Shown here: piece by piece, positions 7,393-12,371 of the stretch
Layout: the number at the start of each line of letters is the position of its first letter
Position numbering within the stretch: position 1 is the stretch's first letter
Origin: Methanimicrococcus sp.
Lineage (GTDB): Archaea > Halobacteriota > Methanosarcinia > Methanosarcinales > Methanosarcinaceae
Direction of reading: 5' to 3'
Length of the DNA stretch: 12,371 nt
Assembly (NCBI GenBank): GCA_009776675.1
Contig: WRNK01000004.1
Coordinates: 4,739-17,109 of the forward strand
Program-made: the position numbers and the translations under genes
Notes under the pieces: generated by a model
Seen by the model: only the letters and a program-made list of their open reading frames with translations
What the model was told of the DNA's origin: nothing
Databases searched by the model: none

Positions 7393-9864
7393 ATGTCACA
7401 AGTTTCAAAGCAAATTCTCATTAAAGGCGTTGTCCAAGGTGTTGGTTTTCGTCCCTTTGTTTACCGAACAGCTTTAGCCCATCACATTTCCGGTCATGTC
7501 ATTAATTTGGGAAATATGGTTCGTGTGATCGCTTGCGGAACGGCAGAGGATGTTGATTCTTTTCTATCGGATTTGACAACAAAAAACCCACCGCTTTCAA
7601 GAATTGATGAAACGGATGTTACTGACATTACGGGTGCGGCAGTCACAGATTCTTCGATCACGGATTCTTCGATCACGGATGCCGCAGACGCCAACGTTTT
7701 TGTTCAACAAAAATTTTTGATTTTAGAAAGTGCGGAAGGTGAATCGGGAAATTCAATCATTCCGCCGGATACAGCAATATGTGCCGATTGCCTTTTTGAA
7801 ATTAAAGAAAAAGGAAATCGCCGCTTTATGTACCCTTTTACGGTTTGTACGAACTGTGGTCCGCGTTATACGACTCTCAAAAAACTGCCTTATGACCGCA
7901 AAAACACGACAATGGATGTTTTTTCATTGTGTGAGGATTGTCTTTTGGAATATGCAAATGTCGGCGACCGCCGTTACCATGCACAGCCGACCTGCTGTCC
8001 GAAATGCGGTCCGACTCATTCATTTGAAACAGCGGATAAAAGCGATATGAGCAGAACCGCTCAAGATAGGATTGTTTTATCCGTTGGCAATGACGCATTA
8101 AAAGAGGCAGCCAAAGCAATTGATGACGGTTTCATTGTTGCCGTTAAAGGCGATGGCGGATTTCATTTGGTCTGTGATGCCTTTTTAGAATCTGCGGTGT
8201 CAACACTTCGAAAGCGTTTGAATCGAATGTCTCAGCCGTTTGCGGTTATGGTTCGAGACGAAGCGGCAGCTTTTAAAGAAGCCGTTATCCGTTCCGATAA
8301 AGAATTGCCGCTTCTTCAAAATATTCGCCGTCCGATTGTTGTCTGCAACAAATCGCCGTCATTCGGACTTGCCCCGTCGGTTGTCCCGCATCTTCATAAT
8401 ATCGGCATGATGCTTCCCTATTCGGGAACACACCACGTTTTGTTTGAATATTTGAAAACAGATGTTGTTGTTATGACGTCGGCAAATCTTCCGGGTCTTC
8501 CGATGGTTATTGATAACGATGATGCCTTTGAAAAATTATCTCATGTTGCGGATTATTTCTTATTCCACAATCGTTTGATCCAAAATCGTACAGATGATAC
8601 TGTGATTCGTTTTGTTCATGACGAGCCGATTTTTTTGAGGCGGTCGCGCGGTTTTGTTCCCGAACGCATTATATTGCCTTTTTCTCATTCGGCAAGTGTT
8701 GCAGGCGTCGGCGCCGAGATGAACAATACCGTTTCATTTTCAAAAGACGGCCGCATTTATTTATCCCAATATATCGGGAATACAAAACATCTCCAAACGG
8801 CTCAGTATCATTCCGAGGCGTTTATGACGCTTCAAAAATTAACCGGCATTCATCCAACTGTTTTGGGATGTGATTTGCATCCGAATTTCAATACGACAAA
8901 GTTTGCGGAAGAGTATGCGGAAAAATCTCAGTCGAAACCCCAATCAGAATCCCAATCAGAATTCAAAAATGAATTATATGAACTTCACCGAATTCAACAT
9001 CATCATGCACATATTTGCTCGGTGATGGCGGACAATCAGCTGCCGCTTCATTCAGCGGTGATTGGTGTTGCAATAGACGGCGTCGGTTATGGTAGCGACG
9101 GCACTGTTTGGGGCGGCGAAATTTTAAAATGCACTTACACGTCCTTTGAGCGTCTTTCTTCTTTGATGCCGCAGCCGCTTGTCGGCGGAGATTTGGCGAC
9201 AAAATACCCCTCCCGTCTTGTTTATGCAATGCTGTACCCGTATGTTGTTGAAGGCAAAATTTCAGAAGATGAATTGCTGTCGCTGAATTTGTATTTTAAA
9301 CACGGGGAGACTGAAAAGAGAATTGTTCTTTCTCAGCTTCAAAATCAATTCAACATTTCACTTTCAACAGGCATGGGGCGTGTTTTGGACGCCGCTTCAA
9401 GTTTGCTGTCTTTATGTTCTGAACGCACATATGACGGTGAGCCGTCAATGATTTTGGAATCTGCGGCTTATCGCGGTCTTTTTGAAAAACCGAACTTGTC
9501 GCGGTTTAAGCCGACTTTCAAATCAAACGGCACGCTGGATACAAGCCATCTTCTTTATCAGCTGTATTTGGAAATGACAAAAGAATTTTTTTCAAAAAAC
9601 GAGTTGGCGGTTATGTTTGTCCATGCACTGTCTTTAGGGATCGGGCAAATGATTTTAGAGGCGGTTTTGAAAACCGGCATTTCGACCGTTTGTCTTTCGG
9701 GCGGTGTTGCCAACAACGATTACATTGTATCCGTCCTTTATGACATTTTAAAAGAAAAGGACATCCGATTGCTGACACACAAAAATCTGCCGCCTGGGGA
9801 TGGCTGCATTTCTCACGGGCAGGCGGCTTTTATGACAGCATATCTTAAAGAAATGGAAAAATAA
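7393..9864 (+). CDS. hypF: HypF, carbamoyltransferase for hydrogenase cyanide ligand synthesis
   Basis: HypF (823 aa from ATG 7393) uses carbamoyl phosphate and ATP to make the carbamoyl-adenylate passed to HypE for CN ligand formation. The order is classical. An acylphosphatase domain occupies about 1-115, with GVVQGVGFRPFVYR (R20) and N38. The zinc-finger region has C130, C133, C152, C155, C180, C183, C202 and C205 with spacing CX2C-X18-CX2C-X24-CX2C-X18-CX2C. A YrdC-like domain follows (about 229-425, with VAVKGDGGFHL and MTSANLPG), then a Kae1-like domain (about 435-823, with HHHAH at 536-540, AIDGVGYGSDG and LSGGVANN). Two low-complexity inserts at about 80-98 and 510-523, built from short tandem repeats, make it longer than usual. 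TTG at 7384, overlapping the vhtD stop as TTGA, is an alternative start. No strong ribosome binding site is seen, so coupling to vhtD is likely. Confidence 0.96.
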   Translation: MSQVSKQILIKGVVQGVGFRPFVYRTALAHHISGHVINLGNMVRVIACGTAEDVDSFLSDLTTKNPPLSRIDETDVTDITGAAVTDSSITDSSITDAADANVFVQQKFLILESAEGESGNSIIPPDTAICADCLFEIKEKGNRRFMYPFTVCTNCGPRYTTLKKLPYDRKNTTMDVFSLCEDCLLEYANVGDRRYHAQPTCCPKCGPTHSFETADKSDMSRTAQDRIVLSVGNDALKEAAKAIDDGFIVAVKGDGGFHLVCDAFLESAVSTLRKRLNRMSQPFAVMVRDEAAAFKEAVIRSDKELPLLQNIRRPIVVCNKSPSFGLAPSVVPHLHNIGMMLPYSGTHHVLFEYLKTDVVVMTSANLPGLPMVIDNDDAFEKLSHVADYFLFHNRLIQNRTDDTVIRFVHDEPIFLRRSRGFVPERIILPFSHSASVAGVGAEMNNTVSFSKDGRIYLSQYIGNTKHLQTAQYHSEAFMTLQKLTGIHPTVLGCDLHPNFNTTKFAEEYAEKSQSKPQSESQSEFKNELYELHRIQHHHAHICSVMADNQLPLHSAVIGVAIDGVGYGSDGTVWGGEILKCTYTSFERLSSLMPQPLVGGDLATKYPSRLVYAMLYPYVVEGKISEDELLSLNLYFKHGETEKRIVLSQLQNQFNISLSTGMGRVLDAASSLLSLCSERTYDGEPSMILESAAYRGLFEKPNLSRFKPTFKSNGTLDTSHLLYQLYLEMTKEFFSKNELAVMFVHALSLGIGQMILEAVLKTGISTVCLSGGVANNDYIVSVLYDILKEKDIRLLTHKNLPPGDGCISHGQAAFMTAYLKEMEK
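7648..7680 (+). repeat. 15-bp in-frame tandem repeat in hypF
   Basis: The unit GATTCTTCGATCACG occurs twice perfectly (7648-7662, 7663-7677) and begins a third time. It encodes repeated DSSIT in the C-terminal part of the acylphosphatase domain or linker. The repeat length keeps the frame, so copy number can change without breaking the gene. Confidence 0.8.
8929..8964 (+). repeat. 12-bp in-frame tandem repeat in hypF
   Basis: CAATCAGAATCC (8941-8952) is followed by CAATCAGAATTC (8953-8964) and preceded by a degenerate unit at 8929-8940. It encodes a Ser/Gln/Glu-rich stretch (SQSKPQSESQSE) inserted shortly before the HHHAH motif of the Kae1-like domain. Confidence 0.75.
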
Positions 9865-9898
9865 TTTCCCCTTTACACACAACATTTAAATATAATCG

Positions 9899-9908
9899 CT
9901 ATAAATAA
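9899..9908 (+). promoter_or_regulatory. Probable TATA box of tRNA-Leu
   Basis: CTATAAATAA lies about 34 bases before the mature tRNA 5' end, which fits initiation some 10 bases upstream of the tRNA. TTTAAATATAAT at 9885-9896 is a second candidate. Confidence 0.5.
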
Positions 9909-9941
9909 GCGTTGCTTTTCTTTTGTCAAAAATTTCAATAA

Positions 9942-10025
9942 GCGAGGGTTGTCGAGCTGGTCAAAGGCGTTGGACTTAAGATCCAATTTCGAAGGAATTC
10001 GTGGGTTCAAATCCCATCCCTCGCA
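9942..10025 (+). tRNA. tRNA-Leu (anticodon UAA)
   Basis: A class II tRNA of 84 bases. The acceptor stem pairs GCGAGGG (9942-9948) with CCCTCGC (10018-10024), with A10025 as discriminator. The D stem is GTC/GGC. The anticodon stem TTGGA/TCCAA encloses the loop CTTAAGA, giving anticodon TAA. A 14-base variable arm follows, then the T arm GTGGG-TTCAAAT-CCCAT. No intron is present, and CCA is not encoded (TCG follows). It reads UUA codons, which are common in this AT-rich genome. Confidence 0.96.
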
Positions 10026-10046
10026 TCGATTTTTAAATGTTTTTGC
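10026..10046 (+). terminator. T-tracts after tRNA-Leu
   Basis: Two T5 runs (CGATTTTTAAATGTTTTTG) directly follow the tRNA, as expected for an archaeal oligo-T terminator. The rest of the gap to 10224 is T-rich without a visible gene. Confidence 0.45.
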
Positions 10047-10165
10047 AAACAGTAAATTGCTTTTATTAATAATTTTCCTTCTCCTTTGTCTTTTCCTTCC
10101 ATTTTTCATTTTCGTTTCATTTTTACATTTTCACCGCTCATTTTCTATAATTATCCATTTTATCA

Positions 10166-10218
10166 CTTTTGAAAATCTTTAAAAACATTTATTTGCGTTT
10201 TCTTTTTTCTTTCAAAAG
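10166..10218. repeat. 9-bp inverted repeat upstream of the pilin gene
   Basis: CTTTTGAAA (10166-10174) and TTTCAAAAG (10210-10218) are perfect complements 35 bases apart, ending 6 bases before the pilin ATG. They could form an operator pair or a weak leader stem. The T/A-rich composition makes chance possible. Confidence 0.3.
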
Positions 10219-10224
10219 ATAAAC

Positions 10225-10752
10225 ATGATTCAAAAATCAACAACAAAAGGCAAAAAAACAAAAAACAATTTCTTATCCGATCAAAAAGCCGTTTCTCAGG
10301 TTGTCAGCGTCTTGCTTTTATTGGCAATTACGGTGATTATGGCAGGCTTTTTAGCAGCAGAAGTTCTCAGTTTTGAATTTACAGCACCTTCAAAACCGGT
10401 CAGTTTAAGTGCGCGTGTTGAAAAAATAACGGACGGCACGTCAACTTATGCTGCCATTCGATTAGAGCACACGGGCGGCGCACCTTTGGATACATCCAAC
10501 CTTCGAATTTTGGTCAATCAATCCGAAGCGGATTTATCTTATTTTCCCAATGATCTTTTCAGTATCGGGGAGTCTGTTCTTTTATGCGGAATTGAAAACA
10601 ATAAAATGGCTGTTTTACAATACCCCATCGGTCAAAGTTCCAAAAAACCGACCAGAAATATTTTAAACACGGGCGAAGCCGTTGAAGTGATTGTGATCGA
10701 CACGGCAACAAACCAAATTCTTTTCAAAAAAACAGTCAGAAGCAGCAATTGA
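10225..10752 (+). CDS. Archaeal type IV pilin-like protein with class III signal peptide
   Basis: A 175-residue surface protein with a type IV pilin N-terminus. A charged leader (1-22, ending DQKA) precedes VSQVVSVLLLLAITVIMAGF, a hydrophobic helix at about 26-49. This matches the archaeal pilin family motif (usually AVSPVIGVIL). The class III peptidase (PibD/EppA type) would cut after K21-A22, leaving V23 as the mature N-terminus. Gln25 stands in place of the common proline. The rest (50-175) is predicted beta-rich, as in the DUF1628/Pilin_N family of minor pilins and surface proteins. No pilus assembly ATPase or membrane gene is nearby, so it would rely on machinery encoded elsewhere. No strong ribosome binding site is seen; short-leader translation is possible. 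The start is supported by the leader length. Confidence 0.8.
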   Translation: MIQKSTTKGKKTKNNFLSDQKAVSQVVSVLLLLAITVIMAGFLAAEVLSFEFTAPSKPVSLSARVEKITDGTSTYAAIRLEHTGGAPLDTSNLRILVNQSEADLSYFPNDLFSIGESVLLCGIENNKMAVLQYPIGQSSKKPTRNILNTGEAVEVIVIDTATNQILFKKTVRSSN

Positions 10753-10987
10753 TGATAATTGGAGAGAAAAAGTTTTCAAATCATTGAAAAAAACGAAACA
10801 TCAATTTGTATCAAATCAATAAAAACGGGGTACCGATTTCAAAATCAACAGGACGCTTTCAATAAACATGTACCCCCTATCCTTAATCATTTCGAGAAAA
10901 CAAATGTTTCCCGTTAATGAATTTGAATTAATAAAAAAATGAACGGAAAAAACAAAAAGAAAAACGAAAGGAAAGGGGTAATCTCTT
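10753..10987. other. 235-bp A-rich intergenic region before the PIN gene
   Basis: It holds a 7-bp hairpin (10773-10790, loop ATCA), the left 40-bp direct repeat (10794-10833), and an inverted pair GGGGTAC (10827-10833) / GTACCCC (10870-10876). The last 60 bases are A-rich and lead to GGGGTA, a weak ribosome binding site for the PIN gene. No additional gene is supported. Confidence 0.5.
10794..10833. repeat. Left copy of a 40-bp direct repeat
   Basis: Bases 10794-10833 match 12323-12362 with only two differences. The differences fall in the 3-base centre (TAT here, AAC in the other copy) of a dyad with arms ATTTG (10804-10808) and CAAAT (10812-10816). Both copies end in AATAAAAACGGGGTAC. The two copies bracket the toxin-antitoxin region. 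Confidence 0.85.
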
Positions 10988-11483
10988 ATGAAAAAGAAAA
11001 AAATATATTTAGAAACGACTTTATTTAATTATTATTTCGATACAGAAAACCAAGACTATCACGCTGATACAGTTGCACTGTTCAAAGCGTGTGCGGCAGG
11101 GAATATTTGAACCGTATACATCCTTCCACACGATTGAGGAATTAGAAAAAGCGCCTATTGAAAAGCGCAACAAAATGAGTGAACTTATAGACCAATACAA
11201 CATAAAGGTTCTCACCATTTCGGATGAAGTAAACGATCTTGCCAAGCGATATATTTCTGAAGGCACGCTTCCGAAAAGTTCACTGCCTGATGCGAAGCAT
11301 ATTGCCACCGCTTCGGTTAACTCATTAGATATAATTATCAGTCTTAATTTTCGCCATATTGTCAGAGAGAAAACGATTAAACTCACGGGCGAAATCAATG
11401 CTTTATTAGGATATAATGCAGTAGAAATAATTTCTCCAAAGGAGGCACTTGATAATGAAAAAATCCGATCCGATCCTAGATGA
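10988..11483 (+). pseudogene. VapC-like PIN-domain toxin, frameshifted
   Basis: Two frames together encode one PIN-domain protein of about 164 residues, the likely ribonuclease toxin of a type II toxin-antitoxin pair. Frame one (10988-11107) begins MKKKKIYLETTLFNYYF, with the first acidic residue in the ETT form known for a VapC subgroup, and stops at TGA 11108-11110. The frame one base later resumes exactly at EPYTSFHTIEELEKAP (from 11109). It continues through LPDAKHIATASVNSLDIIIS and LNFRHIV to TGA at 11481-11483. Relatives read GxFEPY across this point, so one extra base near GGGAATATTTGAA is the simplest explanation. The catalytic acids in ETT, IEE and PDA remain. It is probably inactive unless recoding occurs. 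The 3' end overlaps the first antitoxin-like gene by 29 bases. Confidence 0.75.
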
Positions 11484-11634
11484 AATTCATGCGATACGCC
11501 GCCAGATTTACGAAGAAACAAAAGATATGACAAGCTCCGAGCAGGCAGCATATACCAATCAATGTGGTGAAGCCGCTGCGAAAAAATATGGCTTCGAACA
11601 TTTGGTTGTCGCCGGTGCAAATAAAAAGATGTAA
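11455..11634 (+). CDS. Small putative antitoxin, copy 1
   Basis: A 59-residue charged, helical protein starting MKKSDPILDEIHAIRR and ending GFEHLVVAGANKKM. The family is not firmly identified. Small proteins with a DPxLDEI...R start are typically encoded beside PIN toxins, and this one overlaps the toxin gene by 29 bases, so it is inferred to be the cognate antitoxin. The order toxin first, antitoxin second is the reverse of most VapBC loci. A strong AAAGGAGGC lies 8 bases before ATG 11455, within the toxin reading frame. It differs from copy 3 at 6 of 59 residues, including Cys37, which is Arg in the other copies. Confidence 0.7.
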   Translation: MKKSDPILDEIHAIRRQIYEETKDMTSSEQAAYTNQCGEAAAKKYGFEHLVVAGANKKM

Positions 11635-11707
11635 AATTGTGTTTTTTCAGCAGCAGCATATTGTTCTGTCATTTTATTTTTGTGATTGAGAAATAGAATA
11701 GAAAACA

Positions 11708-11755
11708 GTAGAAATAAACTCCCCAATGGAGGTAATTAATAATGAAAAAAACTGA
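11708..11755 (+). pseudogene. Remnant of the PIN toxin gene 3' end before copy 2
   Basis: This frame reads VEINSPMEVINNEKN then TGA. It lines up with the toxin C-terminus VEIISPKEALDNEKI at 11421-11465. The frame position relative to the following antitoxin ATG is the same as in the intact junction. It is a relic of a toxin gene whose body is gone, and it now acts as leader and ribosome binding site. Confidence 0.7.
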
Positions 11756-11921
11756 CTCAATCTTGGATGAAATTCACGCAATACGCCGCAAGACGGATGA
11801 GATAACAAAAGATATGACAGACGAAGAATGTACAGCATATTTCAAAAAACGCGGCGAAGCTATTGCGAAAGAATATGGCTTTGAACACCTGCTTGTCGCC
11901 AATGCGAATGACGAGGGGTAA
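11742..11921 (+). CDS. Small putative antitoxin, copy 2 (divergent)
   Basis: A 59-residue paralogue starting MKKTDSILDEIHAIRRKTDE and ending YGFEHLLVANANDEG. It has the same length and frame as copies 1 and 3 but is clearly more diverged, mainly in the middle (TDEECTAYFKKRGEAIAKE) and at the C-terminus. A strong TGGAGGT lies 9 bases before ATG 11742, in a leader derived from the toxin gene's end. The conserved LDEIHAIRR and YGFEHL suggest the parts under constraint. It may neutralise a different toxin or be an orphan antitoxin. Confidence 0.7.
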   Translation: MKKTDSILDEIHAIRRKTDEITKDMTDEECTAYFKKRGEAIAKEYGFEHLLVANANDEG

Positions 11922-11937
11922 ATCCTGACGATAATCA

Positions 11938-11985
11938 GTAGAAATAAACTCCTCAAAGGAGGCAATCAACAATGAAAAAAGCTGA
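11938..11985 (+). pseudogene. Remnant of the PIN toxin gene 3' end before copy 3
   Basis: The frame reads VEINSSKEAINNEKS then TGA, matching the toxin C-terminus VEIISPKEALDNEKI and the remnant before copy 2. It starts 16 bases after the copy 2 stop codon and supplies AAAGGAGGC for copy 3. Confidence 0.7.
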
Positions 11986-12151
11986 CCCGATCTTAGATGA
12001 AATTCATGCGATACGCCGTCAAATCGATGAAGAAACAAAAGATATGACGAGTTCCGAGCGAGCAGCATATACCAATCAACGCGGTGAAGCCGCTGCGAAA
12101 AAATATGGCTTCGAACATTTGGTTGTCGCCAGTACAAATAAAAAGATGTAA
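11972..12151 (+). CDS. Small putative antitoxin, copy 3
   Basis: A 59-residue paralogue starting MKKADPILDEIHAIRRQIDE and ending GFEHLVVASTNKKM. It is 53/59 identical to copy 1, and the similarity continues past the stop (GATGTAAAA, then TTTTTCAGCAGCAG) for about 60 bases. Copies 1 and 3 are therefore the closest pair although copy 2 lies between them. The ribosome binding site is AAAGGAGGC. Function is inferred from copy 1 next to the PIN gene. Confidence 0.7.
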   Translation: MKKADPILDEIHAIRRQIDEETKDMTSSERAAYTNQRGEAAAKKYGFEHLVVASTNKKM

Positions 12152-12250
12152 AACTTTGTTTTTCAGCAGCAGTTTGCTACCATCTCATTCTATTTTATGA
12201 TTGAAAAAAACGGATTTGTATTTTTCTCATTTATTTTTATGGGTGTGAAT

Positions 12251-12289
12251 CCGTTCGATTCAGCCGCCTTGGGGCGACTGATCGAACGG
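12251..12289. repeat. Strong GC-rich imperfect hairpin
   Basis: CCGTTCGAT pairs with ATCGAACGG (9 bp), then CAG/CTG after a bulged T, a C-A mismatch, and CGCC/GGCG closing a TTGG loop. At about 16 bp this is the strongest fold in the window outside the tRNA. No T-tract follows, so it is not a classical terminator. It sits 33 bases before the right 40-bp repeat and has no twin at the left repeat. Confidence 0.7.
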
Positions 12290-12322
12290 GTGGTTCATTC
12301 GGGTTTTATGAAAACAAAATAC

Positions 12323-12362
12323 CGAAACATCAATTTGAACCAAATCAATAAAAACGGGGTAC
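12323..12362. repeat. Right copy of the 40-bp direct repeat
   Basis: It matches 10794-10833 at 38 of 40 positions in the same orientation; both differences are in the centre of the ATTTG-N3-CAAAT dyad. The window ends 9 bases later, so what follows cannot be seen. It could be the start of another unit like the one at 10794. Confidence 0.85.
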
Positions 12363-12371
12363 ATTTTTCTT

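Larger units (their letters stand above)
11419..12151 (+). repeat. Tandem array of three antitoxin units
   Basis: Each unit starts with CAGTAGAAATAA (11419, 11706, 11936) and runs through the toxin tail, ribosome binding site and a 180-bp gene. The periods are 287 and 230 bp. The longer first period is due to a 3' flank after copy 1 that is also found after copy 3 but not after copy 2. Confidence 0.8.

Noticed and set aside
9942..10025. tRNA-Leu as an integration site for the accessory region to its right
   Set aside because: No second copy of the tRNA 3' end is found downstream in the window, and no integrase gene is present.
11021..11659. Long minus-strand frame (212 codons) opposite the PIN and first antitoxin-like genes, with a similar frame at 11757-12137
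   Set aside because: Both are antisense shadows. Their mutual similarity is explained by the plus-strand paralogues, and the plus strand has ribosome binding sites and family motifs.
11419..12151. CRISPR-like spaced repeats
   Set aside because: The repeated segments are coding genes with their leaders, the periods differ (287 and 230 bp), and the spacing pattern is not that of CRISPR.
12251..12289. Intrinsic terminator after the antitoxin array
   Set aside because: The stem is strong but no T-tract follows on either strand.

Overview
The window looks like a methanogenic archaeon that respires hydrogen through methanophenazine. The core is a complete vhtGAC operon (exported, membrane-bound [NiFe] hydrogenase with a b-type cytochrome), surrounded by hydrogenase maturation genes (hypC, hypD, vhtD, hypF). 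Vht-type hydrogenase is a hallmark of Methanosarcinales. The low GC content, the archaeal TATA boxes, the Shine-Dalgarno sites matching an archaeal 16S tail and the class III pilin agree with that order. A gut-type, low-GC member such as Methanimicrococcus is a plausible guess, but it is inference.

Layout. On the minus strand at the left lie hypD (cut by the window edge) and hypC. A DUF1016/YhcG-type PD-(D/E)XK nuclease gene precedes them; its frame is cut by a TAA just before its last 30 codons. A 488-bp AT-rich divergent region (2414-2901) holds a TATA box and several dyads. It leads into vhtG-vhtA-vhtC on the plus strand, which ends at a hairpin plus T-tract terminator. vhtD and hypF follow as a second plus-strand unit with its own TATA box. 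Next come tRNA-Leu(UAA) and a gene for a type IV pilin-like protein.

Function. VhtG carries the Tat signal and electron-relay Fe-S clusters, VhtA holds the Ni-Fe site, and VhtC passes electrons to methanophenazine. HypF, HypC and HypD help build the Fe(CN)2CO group, and VhtD removes the 16-residue tail of VhtA after nickel insertion.

The right end (10794-12371) is accessory. It holds a PIN-domain (VapC-like) toxin gene broken by a +1 frameshift. This is followed by three tandem paralogous genes for 59-residue proteins that are probably its antitoxins. The second and third copies each keep a 15-codon remnant of the toxin gene's 3' end, which contains their ribosome binding site, so the array appears to have grown by duplication of toxin-antitoxin units followed by toxin loss. 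Near-identical 40-bp direct repeats bracket the module and a strong GC-rich hairpin stands before the right-hand repeat. This degenerate toxin with multiplied antitoxins is the most unusual part of the window.
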